8,367 nt of DNA, taken from Sedimenticola sp. GTDB lineage: Bacteria; Pseudomonadota; Gammaproteobacteria; Chromatiales; Chromatiaceae. Below, piece after piece: positions 1-6,452 of the stretch. The DNA is taken from the NCBI GenBank assembly GCA_026197195.1, contig JAPHUG010000437.1:1-8367 (forward strand). Direction: 5' to 3'. Under the pieces are notes generated by a model that saw only the letters and a program-made list of their open reading frames with translations, had not been told where the DNA came from and searched no databases. Position 1 is the stretch's first letter; every line of letters starts with the position of its first letter. Made by a program: the position numbers and the translations under genes.

Positions 1-609
1 ACAGCCACCCAGATGATGGAGTCGATGATCGAGCATCCGATCCCAACACGGGCGGAGGTGTTTGATGTGGCCAATGCGGTGCTGGACGGCACCGATGCGG
101 TGATGCTCTCTGCAGAAACGGCAGCGGGCAAATTCCCAGTCCAAACCGTCGAGGCGATGAGTAAGATCTGTCGTGAGGCAGAGAAACAGCGCAAGGTGCT
201 GAAATCCCATCATCGGCTGAACAGTGTGTTTGGTCGTATTGATGAGGCGATCGCCATGGCGGCGATGTACACGGCCAATCATCTCAACGTGGCGGCCATA
301 GCTGCCTGGACCGAGACGGGCTATACCCCCATGTGGATGTCCCGAATCAGTTCGGGCATACCCATCTACGCCTTGACCTCTCATGTGGCGACCCGCCGAA
401 AGGTCACCCTGTTTAGGGGGGTTTACCCGGTTAGCTTTGATATCACCAGCAGTGACAGCCAGGATATCAATAAGGCGATTGTGAGTGAGATGTTACAGCG
501 GGGCGCTGTTCGGAATGGGGACCTGATCCTGATCACCAAAGGGGATACCAATGGTGTGATGGGGGGTACCAATGTGATGAAAATATTAAGGGTAGGTGAA
601 CACTGTTAA
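1..609 (+). CDS. pyk: Pyruvate kinase, C-terminal part (5' end outside window)
   Basis: Catalyses phosphoenolpyruvate + ADP to pyruvate + ATP, the last step of glycolysis, in the cytoplasm. The reading frame is open from base 1 and ends with TAA at 607-609, leaving 202 residues of a protein normally about 470-480 long. The fragment begins in the last strands of the catalytic barrel: PTRAEV at residues 15-20, then [20 protein letters not shown] (22-41), the conserved pyruvate kinase segment. Residues from about 75 form the C-terminal allosteric domain, ending with [10 protein letters not shown] and [12 protein letters not shown] (188-199). The WMSRISSG (112-119) and RGVYPVSFD stretches resemble the E. 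coli PykA type more than PykF (from memory, not an alignment). The aldolase gene follows 112 nt downstream, an arrangement known from cbb/glycolytic clusters of autotrophic gammaproteobacteria. ATG codons from base 13 are internal, not starts. Confidence 0.97.
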   Translation, partial: TATQMMESMIEHPIPTRAEVFDVANAVLDGTDAVMLSAETAAGKFPVQTVEAMSKICREAEKQRKVLKSHHRLNSVFGRIDEAIAMAAMYTANHLNVAAIAAWTETGYTPMWMSRISSGIPIYALTSHVATRRKVTLFRGVYPVSFDITSSDSQDINKAIVSEMLQRGAVRNGDLILITKGDTNGVMGGTNVMKILRVGEHC

Positions 610-610
610 C

Positions 611-636
611 GCTGCCAAGGCGGCGAGCAGCTTTTT
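611..636 (+). terminator. Possible weak terminator after pyruvate kinase
   Basis: GCTGC (611-615) and GCAGC (627-631) can pair, followed directly by five T (632-636). An alternative small hairpin, GCTGC/GCGGC around CAAG, uses the same 5' arm with one G-T wobble. The stem is only 5 bp and the first pairing has an 11-nt loop, so it would at most attenuate read-through into the aldolase gene. It may be chance. Confidence 0.3.
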
Positions 637-665
637 GACTTGTTATATACAAGCAAGGATTCAGA

Positions 666-688
666 ACCAGTTGTAGTTCATAACTGGT
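666..688 (+). repeat. Perfect 7-bp inverted repeat in the aldolase leader
   Basis: ACCAGTT (666-672) is exactly complementary to AACTGGT (682-688) around a 9-nt centre, with a GG then TTTT just after. It lies 33 nt upstream of the aldolase start codon. It could be a leader hairpin, a regulator site, or a weak terminator followed by T (691-694). The sequence shows the symmetry only; no function can be assigned. Confidence 0.4.
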
Positions 689-721
689 GGTTTTAACAAA
701 ATTATAGAGAAGGAGATAATC

Positions 722-1786
722 ATGCCGCTAATTTCCATGCGACAACTGCTGGACTATGCTGCCGAAGAACAATTTGGTATGCCTGCTTTCAATGTGAATA
801 ACATGGAGCAGGTACATGCCATCATGCAGGCTGCGGATGAAACCGATAGCCCGGTTATCATGCAGGGTTCTGCCGGTGCCCGTGCCTATGCTGGTGAAAC
901 TTTTCTGCGCCACCTGATTCTGGCGGCTCTTGAGGCGTATCCACATATACCGATCGTAATGCATCAGGATCACGGTACCTCACCGGCCGTTTGTCTGCGC
1001 TCCATTCAATCCGGTTTCTCTTCGGTAATGATGGACGGGTCATTGCTGGCTAACGGTAAGACACCTTCATCCTATGAATACAATGTTGATGTGACTCGGC
1101 GGGTTGTTGAAATGGCCCATGCCGGCGGTGTCTCTGTTGAGGGTGAACTGGGCTGCCTGGGTTCTCTGGAAACCGGTGAAGCAGGTGAGGAAGATGGTGT
1201 GGGTGCAGAAGGCAAGCTGGATATGGATCAGCTGCTGACCGACCCCGAGCAGGCGGCCGATTTTGTTAAGTTGACCCAGGTTGATGCTCTGGCAATTGCC
1301 ATTGGTACTTCGCACGGTGCATACAAGTTCACCAAGAAACCGACAGGTGAGGTGTTACGTATTGATCGGATCAAAGAGATTCATCAGCGTATTCCCAACA
1401 CCCACCTGGTGATGCACGGTTCCTCTTCCGTACCTCAGGAGTGGCTGGCTGTGATCAACAACTTCGGCGGTGATATGGGCCAGACCTATGGTGTGCCTGT
1501 GGAGGAGATTGTCGAGGGTATCAAGCATGGTGTCCGCAAGGTCAACATTGATACCGATTTGCGTATGGCCTCAACCGGTTCCATTCGCCGTCATCTGCAT
1601 GACAATGCTTCTAACTTTGACCCACGCAAGTTCCTGAAAGAGGCGACCAAAGGGATGAAAGAGATCTGTAAGGCACGTTATGAGGCCTTCGGTTGCAGCG
1701 GTCATGGCTCAAAGGTCAAAGCCAAATCACTGGAGACCATGTTTGGCCTCTATGAGAGTGGCGAGCTTGATCCAAAAATCAGCTGA
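722..1786 (+). CDS. fba: Class II fructose-1,6-bisphosphate aldolase, Calvin-cycle (CbbA-like) subtype
   Basis: Zinc-dependent aldolase that interconverts fructose 1,6-bisphosphate with glyceraldehyde 3-phosphate and dihydroxyacetone phosphate; in autotrophs the same family also makes sedoheptulose bisphosphate in the Calvin cycle. Cytoplasmic. The 354 residues match the long class II form (about 345-360). Visible active-site features: HQDHG at 81-85 (Asp83 probable catalytic acid, His84 metal ligand), EGELG at 140-144, TSHGAYK at 196-202 (His198 metal ligand), VMHGSSS at 230-236 (His232 metal ligand), and NIDTD at 276-280 in the phosphate-binding region. All key residues are present and the C-terminus looks intact. 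The ATG start has an excellent AAGGAG (710-715) at 6-nt spacing. It follows pyruvate kinase and is closed by a strong terminator, so it is the last gene of its unit. The Calvin-cycle role is inferred from subtype and gene order, since no RuBisCO gene is in view. Confidence 0.97.
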   Translation: MPLISMRQLLDYAAEEQFGMPAFNVNNMEQVHAIMQAADETDSPVIMQGSAGARAYAGETFLRHLILAALEAYPHIPIVMHQDHGTSPAVCLRSIQSGFSSVMMDGSLLANGKTPSSYEYNVDVTRRVVEMAHAGGVSVEGELGCLGSLETGEAGEEDGVGAEGKLDMDQLLTDPEQAADFVKLTQVDALAIAIGTSHGAYKFTKKPTGEVLRIDRIKEIHQRIPNTHLVMHGSSSVPQEWLAVINNFGGDMGQTYGVPVEEIVEGIKHGVRKVNIDTDLRMASTGSIRRHLHDNASNFDPRKFLKEATKGMKEICKARYEAFGCSGHGSKVKAKSLETMFGLYESGELDPKIS

Positions 1787-1815
1787 TTTAACGGCTCAAT
1801 GAGCGTTTTTAAGAC

Positions 1816-1842
1816 GGGGTGCCCAAAAGGCACCCCTTTTTT
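1816..1842 (+). terminator. Strong intrinsic terminator after the aldolase gene
   Basis: A perfect 8-bp GC-rich stem, GGGGTGCC (1816-1823) with GGCACCCC (1829-1836), closes a CAAAA loop and is followed by six T (1837-1842). It sits 29 nt after the aldolase stop codon. This is a textbook rho-independent terminator and marks the border between the carbon-metabolism block and the membrane-protein operon. Confidence 0.93.
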
Positions 1843-2015
1843 ATGGGAAACAGGATTCAGGTTTCTATCCCTATGACATAGAATCGATGGGTTCATTTTT
1901 TTAGAAACAGAAAAATAGTACTAAAGCGTTCGGCCTGTCAGGTCGCTACCGAACCAAACCTGAGAAGAAGCACGTTATAGTCAATTAAAGAATAATCAGC
2001 CAAAGGAGAGGGATC
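1843..2015 (+). promoter_or_regulatory. Leader/promoter region of the membrane-protein operon
   Basis: This non-coding stretch must hold the main promoter if the strong upstream terminator works. A TATAGT (1976-1981) matches five of six bases of a sigma-70 -10 box, but no convincing -35 box lies 16-18 nt upstream. If used, transcription would start near 1988, giving a leader under 30 nt. A weaker option is TTCATT (1892-1897) with TAGTAC (1916-1921). Small dyads are present: TTCTAT (1863-1868) with ATAGAA (1878-1883), and CTATG-A-CATAG (1871-1881). The ribosome binding site for the first gene is AGGAG at 2004-2008, 7 nt before the GTG start. No small ORF or RNA gene is evident. Confidence 0.4.
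1928..1963 (+). repeat. Two interlocking 6-bp inverted repeats
   Basis: GTTCGG (1928-1933) is complementary to CCGAAC (1949-1954), and TCAGGT (1938-1943) inside that loop is complementary to ACCTGA (1958-1963). A third small dyad, CCTG-T-CAGG, covers 1934-1942. If transcribed, the two main pairings have the topology of an H-type pseudoknot (connecting segments of 4, 5 and 3 nt) or could alternate. If not transcribed, the symmetry could be an operator upstream of the TATAGT element. Both stems are perfect but short, so chance is possible. Confidence 0.4.
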
Positions 2016-3287
2016 GTGGGGGAACTTTACCGGGTTATCTATACAGGGCAGTTGCGTCTGGGAACCGAGAAAAAAGAGGCCATTGCCAGTTTCAGTACCC
2101 GATTTAAGGTCTCAGAAGAGAAAGCCAGAAAGGTGCTCTCATCTTCAAAAGACCTGGTGCTGAAGAAAGACCTGGAAAAGAGTAAAGCAGAGAAGTATCA
2201 ACAAGCACTTGAGGCGATCGGCATGATCGTTCGGATTGAGCCTCTGGAGCAGAAAGCGGAACTGGATGCGCTTTCACTGGTGCCTATAGACGGTGCAGCC
2301 GATAAGACAAAGAGTGATGCCCCGGTTAAAGAGAATAAACCGGTTGAGCCTGTCACGCCGACCTGTCCGAAATGCGGCTCTGACCGACTCGACGGGGATA
2401 ACTGCCTGGCCTGTGGAATCGTGATCCCGAAGTACCTGGCGCGACAGGCTGCCGAACGGGAGAGTGGTGAGTCAGCCGCTGATAATGCCACGGGGCCGGT
2501 CACCCGTGACCCGTATGCGGCTCCTGAAGCCGATCTGGTCAGGGAGACAGTGGATGGGGAGCTAACGGACCCTATTGGTCATCCCGCGGGTGCGGGTTGG
2601 CATTGGATCACGCGCGGCTTCTGGCACTTTAAGCAAAACCCAGTGGCCTGGATTCTGACCATGGTGGTCTGGGTTGTGCTCTCTATCGTGGTGAGTTTTA
2701 TCCCGTTTGTAGGCTCTCTTGCCATCACCTTGTTCTCTCCCGTTGTTCTGGCCGGTTTTATGCTGGGTTGTGCCGCTCAGGATCATGGAGAGGATTTTGA
2801 ACTGAGCCACCTGTTTGCCGGCTTCTCTTCCAGTGTCGGACAGCTTGTGTTGGTGGGGCTGCTCTATCTGGCCGGTTTTTTCATCATTGGTATCATCATA
2901 GCCATGGTGGGTGGCGGTGTGATGATTGGCATGATGGGGGGTATGGAGGCCATGGAGAATCCTGACCCGACCATGATGTCGTCAACAGCCGGTGTTGGTT
3001 CTGTCATCTTGATGATTGTGGTGGCATTTGGACTCTCTATTCCACTGTTAATGGCCTACTGGTTTGCCCCGGCGCTGATTGCCATGGAGGGGTTGTCTGC
3101 CATGGCGGCGATGAAACTGAGCTTCATCGGCTGCCTGAAAAACATGCTGCCGTTTCTGGTCTACGGAATAGTCGCTATCATCATCGTTTTCATTGGCGCG
3201 ATACCGGTCGGCCTGGGTCTGTTGGTGGTTATGCCGGTGATGACGGCGTCGGTCTATACCGCTTATCGCGCCATCTACTACGGTTGA
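2016..3287 (+). CDS. Zinc-ribbon membrane protein, BPSS1780-like, with extra N-terminal domain
   Basis: Function unknown. The 423 residues fall into four parts. Residues 4-76 form a compact alpha/beta-looking domain (YRVIYTGQL, then a lysine-rich helix region, then IVRIEPL). A low-complexity linker follows. A zinc ribbon has CPKC at 117-120 and CLAC at 130-133, cysteines 117, 120, 130 and 133. A linker with DPYAAPEADL (165-174) leads to a hydrophobic domain (about 190-420) with perhaps six membrane segments, opening with GWHWITRGFWHFKQNP. That pattern resembles the BPSS1780/YIP1-like polytopic families as I recall them. The cytoplasmic N-terminal half may bind a partner. The GTG start is supported by AGGAG at 2004-2008. 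It is the first gene of the operon, 10 nt before the RDD gene, and lies after a terminator. A methionine- and glycine-rich stretch (303-321) lies between membrane segments. Family assignment is moderate; the role in the operon is inferred from position. Confidence 0.9.
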   Translation: MGELYRVIYTGQLRLGTEKKEAIASFSTRFKVSEEKARKVLSSSKDLVLKKDLEKSKAEKYQQALEAIGMIVRIEPLEQKAELDALSLVPIDGAADKTKSDAPVKENKPVEPVTPTCPKCGSDRLDGDNCLACGIVIPKYLARQAAERESGESAADNATGPVTRDPYAAPEADLVRETVDGELTDPIGHPAGAGWHWITRGFWHFKQNPVAWILTMVVWVVLSIVVSFIPFVGSLAITLFSPVVLAGFMLGCAAQDHGEDFELSHLFAGFSSSVGQLVLVGLLYLAGFFIIGIIIAMVGGGVMIGMMGGMEAMENPDPTMMSSTAGVGSVILMIVVAFGLSIPLLMAYWFAPALIAMEGLSAMAAMKLSFIGCLKNMLPFLVYGIVAIIIVFIGAIPVGLGLLVVMPVMTASVYTAYRAIYYG

Positions 3288-3297
3288 TAATCGTCCA

Positions 3298-3975
3298 ATG
3301 CTGGATACAGCCCGCCGCTATGAAATACCGGAAGGCATTGAACTCGATTTTCGAGTGGCGGGCCCGGTGGTGCGTGCCTGTGCCTGGGCTATCGATCTTC
3401 TGATCAGAGCGGGTCTCTACCTGGTTATTGCCATTCCACTCTCTTTTATGGGGGGAATGGGCATGGGTGTGACACTGATCTTTTTCTTTGTGATCGAGTG
3501 GTTTTACCCCGTTCTGTTTGAACTCAGGCAGGGTGCCACGCCGGGAAAAAAGGCCATGGGATTGGAGGTGATCCATGATGATGGCACACCGATCGGTTGG
3601 TCGGCCTCTCTGATCAGAAACCTCCTTAGAACAGTGGACTTCTTGCCTTTTTTATATGCCACGGGACTGATCGCTATTTTGCTCAATCAGGATTTTAAAC
3701 GTCTTGGGGATCTCGCCGCGGGTTCGTTGGTGATCTATCGAGATAAGGCGACCCTTCGGCCTGGGTTGCCTGATGTGAAGCCACTGCAACCGCCAGCCAA
3801 TATGACCAGTGATGAAGGACGAACCCTGCTGGCCTTTGCAGAGCGTTCACCCAGGCTCTCATCAGAGAGGCGCATAGAACTGGCAGAGATACTCACCGGT
3901 TTGACGGGTAAACAGGGCGAAGCAGCGGTAACCGAGTTGCATGCTTACGCCAACTGGCTCTCCCAGGGACGATAG
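3298..3975 (+). CDS. RDD-family membrane protein
   Basis: A 225-residue inner-membrane protein of unknown biochemical role. The N-terminus (PEGIELDFRVAGPVVRA) followed by Arg26 and Asp33 in RACAWAIDLL gives the first signature of the RDD domain. TPGKKAMGLEV (81-91) and RLGDLAAGSLVIYRD (135-149, Asp138) give the later signatures. Membrane segments lie near 30-50, 55-75 and 115-130. A soluble helical tail of about 70 residues (155-225) follows, as in RDD proteins I recall from SpoIIM-linked loci. The ATG start is 10 nt after the previous stop and has no clear Shine-Dalgarno sequence, so translation is probably coupled to the upstream gene. Its stop TAG (3973-3975) is one base before the GTG start of the SpoIIM-family gene. 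Known RDD proteins in other contexts have been linked to ion transport, but nothing here shows that. Confidence 0.93.
   Translation: MLDTARRYEIPEGIELDFRVAGPVVRACAWAIDLLIRAGLYLVIAIPLSFMGGMGMGVTLIFFFVIEWFYPVLFELRQGATPGKKAMGLEVIHDDGTPIGWSASLIRNLLRTVDFLPFLYATGLIAILLNQDFKRLGDLAAGSLVIYRDKATLRPGLPDVKPLQPPANMTSDEGRTLLAFAERSPRLSSERRIELAEILTGLTGKQGEAAVTELHAYANWLSQGR
3965..3969 (+). promoter_or_regulatory. Ribosome binding site fixing the SpoIIM-family start
   Basis: AGGGA lies 7 nt before the GTG at 3977, inside the end of the RDD gene. It favours 3977 over the in-frame ATG at 3941, which would add 12 residues (MLTPTGSPRDDS) and a larger overlap. The family N-terminus as I recall it also begins close to RQQAFE. 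Confidence 0.6.
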
Positions 3976-3976
3976 C

Positions 3977-4966
3977 GTGCGTCAACAGGCATTTGAGCAG
4001 CAGCACCGTGAGATGTGGCAGCAGTTACGCCATCTGCTTGATGAGCTTGATCGACCCAAACGAAAACGCCAACTAGACGCCTCAGCGATAGCGTCGTTAC
4101 CGGCCCTCTATCGGGCGCTTTGCAATCACTACGCCCTCTCCAGAAGTCGTCATTACAGTCCTGAGCTGGAAAGGGAGCTGCATGAAATGATTGTGCGCGG
4201 CCATCGGCACCTCTATGCCGGACGCAGTGCTCAGCTATGGCGTCTGGTCATCTTTATCAGTCGCGGTTTTCCTCAACTGTTTCGTAAACAGATCGCCTAC
4301 TTCTGGGTGGCTGCCTTGCTGTTCCTTGTGCCCGGTTTATTGATTGGGGGCTACTGCTATTTTCAGTCCGAGATGATCTATAGCGTGATGGATGATACCC
4401 AGGTGGCGCAGATGGAGTCGATGTATGATCCGGCTAACCGAAAGCCGGGACGGTCGATTGAGCGCAGTGCCGAAACCGACATGATGATGTTCGGCCACTA
4501 TATCTCGAATAATATCGGCATCGGTTTTCGGACCTTTGCGGGTGGCATGTTGTTTGGTGTGGGTTCGGTGTTATTGCTGGTCTTCAATGGTGTCTTTATC
4601 GGTGCGGTTGCAGGTCACCTCACCCGCATGGGGTATGAGGAGACGTTCTGGTCCTTTGTCTCGGGGCATGGCTCGTTTGAGCTCACCGCTATTGTTATTT
4701 GTGGAGCCTCAGGCCTGATGCTCGGTCATGCCTTGATAGCGCCGGGTCAGCGCACCCGTGTCGATGCTTTGAAGTGGCGTGCGGCGGATGCACTAAAGCT
4801 GGTGATGGGGGCAGCGGCTATGTTGCTGGTGGCCGCCTTTATAGAAGCCTTCTGGTCTTCAAGCTCGGTGGCAACAGAGATCAAGTACGGCGTGGCGGCC
4901 CTGCTTTGGCTTTTGGTGGCGCTCTATCTTGGTATGGCAGGCAGGAGAGCGCATGGATCTGGATAA
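3977..4966 (+). CDS. SpoIIM/DUF95-family integral membrane protein
   Basis: A 329-residue inner-membrane protein named after the sporulation protein SpoIIM, but in a Gram-negative, non-sporulating setting. Residues 1-100 are a soluble helical region (RQQAFEQQHREMWQQL onwards). The first membrane segment spans about 108-126. The family core follows: MYDPAN (149-154), MMMFGHYISNNIGIGF (169-184), a long hydrophobic stretch at 186-214, and SGHGSFELTAI (229-239), the most diagnostic motif. Two further membrane segments lie near 275-292 and 305-320. SpoIIM/DUF95 has been compared with ABC-2-type permease folds, which would suggest a membrane channel or scaffold; that is family-level inference. The stop overlaps the next start by 14 nt. 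It belongs with the RDD, DUF4129, DUF4350 and MoxR genes around it. Confidence 0.93.
   Translation: MRQQAFEQQHREMWQQLRHLLDELDRPKRKRQLDASAIASLPALYRALCNHYALSRSRHYSPELERELHEMIVRGHRHLYAGRSAQLWRLVIFISRGFPQLFRKQIAYFWVAALLFLVPGLLIGGYCYFQSEMIYSVMDDTQVAQMESMYDPANRKPGRSIERSAETDMMMFGHYISNNIGIGFRTFAGGMLFGVGSVLLLVFNGVFIGAVAGHLTRMGYEETFWSFVSGHGSFELTAIVICGASGLMLGHALIAPGQRTRVDALKWRAADALKLVMGAAAMLLVAAFIEAFWSSSSVATEIKYGVAALLWLLVALYLGMAGRRAHGSG
4943..4947 (+). promoter_or_regulatory. Ribosome binding site fixing the DUF4129-protein start
   Basis: AGGAG lies 5 nt before the ATG at 4953, inside the end of the SpoIIM-family gene. An in-frame TTG at 4929 would add 8 residues but has no such site, so 4953 is preferred. 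Confidence 0.65.
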
Positions 4967-6452
4967 GATCACTGTCACTGTTCGTCCACGTACCGCATGG
5001 GAAGCGATTGATCTTGGCTTTACCATGGCGCGTGCCTGGTTCGCCCCGCTCTGGACACTCTGGATGGTAGTAGCACTGCCGGTCTATCTGCTGGTGGTGC
5101 TGTTGTTACCGGACGAACCGATCTGGGTCATCCTGATTGTCTGGTGGTTGAAGCCGTTGTACGAACCGATGTTGCTGTTCTGGATGAGCCGGGCCTTGTT
5201 CGATGATAGCGTCAGTACCTCGACCGTATTAAGGCGAGGCTGGGGCATCGTCTGGCCTCAGCTGCTGAGCAATATTACCTGGCGACGATTTAATCCCAAT
5301 CGCTCGTTTACGATGCCGGTCTCCGTGCTGGAAGGGCTTAAGGGGAAGATTCGCCGGAAGCGGATCGCGGTATTGGGGCGGGGTCAGCAAGGGGGGACCT
5401 GGCTCACTATTGTCGGCATCCACTTTGAAGTGATCCTTGAAGTGGCCTGTATTGTACTGATCGTCATGATGCTGCCAGAGGAGTTGCAATGGCTGGATAT
5501 TGATGCCTTCCTGTTTAACCCGGGTAATCTTGAACAGTGGTTGCAGCATATCGGTGATTTGCTTGCCATGTCAGTTATCGCGCCCTTTTATGTGGCCGCC
5601 GGTTTTGCACTCTATCTAACCCGGCGCACAGAGCTGGAGGCGTGGGATATTGAGCTCAATCTGCGTCAGCTGATGGCGCGTCGCAAGAGCCAGCAGACAT
5701 CCATGGCGAAACTGGCCATGATGGCCCTCTGTAGTGCGATGCTCTACTCAGGACTGTTTGTTACCGCTGATCTGAAGGCAGAGCCCCTGACGCAGGTCGA
5801 GGCAAAACGACAGGTAGAGGCCGTGTTAGCCGATGATCTGTTTGGTAAAACCAAGCAGGTGACCTACTGGAAAGCCCTCGAGCAGGGGTCCAGTGATTCT
5901 GATTCCGGTTGGCTGCTGGAGTGGATACTCTCGGTCCTGGAAGGCTTTACACAAGGTTTTGCTGCTTTTGGAAAGGGGGTGTTACTTGTTCTGGCGGGTG
6001 TTGCGCTTGCCTGGCTGATCTACAAAGCGGTAATCAATCACAAGCAATGGGTTCCGCGGGCCTCAAACCGGACAAAACAGGTTGCGCGTCCTGAAACCCT
6101 GTTTGGATTAGCACTTGATGCGCAAGCACTCCCTTCTGATATTCCCGGCGAATGCCGCCGCTCGCTTGATCAGGGCGATATGCGTACCGCCTTGAGCTTA
6201 CTCTATCGGGGTACCTTACTGGCCCTCTTTGAACAGGATCAGCTAGAGATACCTGACAGTGCCACAGAGCTGGAGTGTCTCGATCTGATCCGCGCGACCT
6301 GTCCGGGGCCGTTAGCTGATTATTTTGCTGGTATGACACCGGTCTGGATGCGGCTCGCTTATGACCATCAGCGACCTACGGAGGTGCAAATCAGGCTGTT
6401 TTGCCAGCAGTGGGAGGCGCTGTTTGGCCAGGAGGGTGGTGATGCGGACTAA
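4953..6452 (+). CDS. Polytopic membrane protein with C-terminal DUF4129 domain
   Basis: A 499-residue protein of unknown function. The N-terminal part (1-250) is membrane-embedded: hydrophobic segments near 31-52, 56-78, 158-174 and 204-222, with a basic region between the second and third (TWRRFNPNRSF at 109-119, then KGKIRRKR at 130-137). A fifth segment (251-271) leads into a probably periplasmic stretch (272-340) with AVLADDLFG (290-298) and VTYWKAL (303-309). A sixth segment (341-360) returns to the cytoplasm, and the DUF4129 domain fills about 395-490: RTALSLLYRGTLLALF (411-426) and a late WMRLAYDHQRPT (465-476). DUF4129 also occurs at the C-terminus of some transglutaminase-like membrane proteins (TgpA type); no transglutaminase catalytic domain is present here. 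The gene overlaps both neighbours, by 14 nt upstream and 11 nt downstream, pointing to coupled translation and probably a shared complex. Confidence 0.92.
   Translation: MDLDKITVTVRPRTAWEAIDLGFTMARAWFAPLWTLWMVVALPVYLLVVLLLPDEPIWVILIVWWLKPLYEPMLLFWMSRALFDDSVSTSTVLRRGWGIVWPQLLSNITWRRFNPNRSFTMPVSVLEGLKGKIRRKRIAVLGRGQQGGTWLTIVGIHFEVILEVACIVLIVMMLPEELQWLDIDAFLFNPGNLEQWLQHIGDLLAMSVIAPFYVAAGFALYLTRRTELEAWDIELNLRQLMARRKSQQTSMAKLAMMALCSAMLYSGLFVTADLKAEPLTQVEAKRQVEAVLADDLFGKTKQVTYWKALEQGSSDSDSGWLLEWILSVLEGFTQGFAAFGKGVLLVLAGVALAWLIYKAVINHKQWVPRASNRTKQVARPETLFGLALDAQALPSDIPGECRRSLDQGDMRTALSLLYRGTLLALFEQDQLEIPDSATELECLDLIRATCPGPLADYFAGMTPVWMRLAYDHQRPTEVQIRLFCQQWEALFGQEGGDAD
6430..6435 (+). promoter_or_regulatory. 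Ribosome binding site fixing the DUF4350-protein start
   Basis: AGGAGG, a full consensus Shine-Dalgarno sequence, lies 6 nt before the ATG at 6442. The in-frame ATG at 6361 would place a 27-residue basic, cysteine-containing extension in front of an obvious membrane anchor, so it is rejected. Confidence 0.8.

Noticed and set aside
635..663. Sigma-70 promoter with TTGACT at 635-640 upstream of the aldolase gene
   Set aside because: The -35 match is good, but the hexamer at 17-nt spacing (GATTCA, 658-663) matches only two of six -10 bases, so it is not called.
2364..2414. Zinc ribbon read as a rubredoxin or ribosomal-protein-like gene
   Set aside because: The four cysteines sit in the middle of a continuous 423-residue membrane protein with a single good start; there is no separate gene.
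3229..3576. 115-codon - strand open frame
   Set aside because: It is antisense to the end of the BPSS1780-like gene and the RDD signature region; no ribosome binding site or recognisable protein features.
3941..3976. Upstream ATG start for the SpoIIM-family gene
   Set aside because: It adds 12 residues translated from the RDD coding region, while GTG 3977 has AGGGA at 7 nt and matches the expected N-terminus.
3977..4966. Evidence of endospore formation from a SpoIIM homologue
   Set aside because: DUF95/SpoIIM proteins are widespread in non-sporulating bacteria, and the neighbours (RDD, DUF4129, DUF4350, MoxR) are the usual non-sporulation context.
4699..5070. 123-codon + strand open frame across the SpoIIM/DUF4129 junction
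   Set aside because: It is out of frame with both well-supported genes and its translation is a Gly/Arg/Ser-rich shadow with no motif.
6361..6441. Upstream ATG start for the DUF4350 gene
   Set aside because: The 27-residue extension is a shadow of the DUF4129 gene; ATG 6442 has a consensus AGGAGG and starts directly at the membrane anchor.
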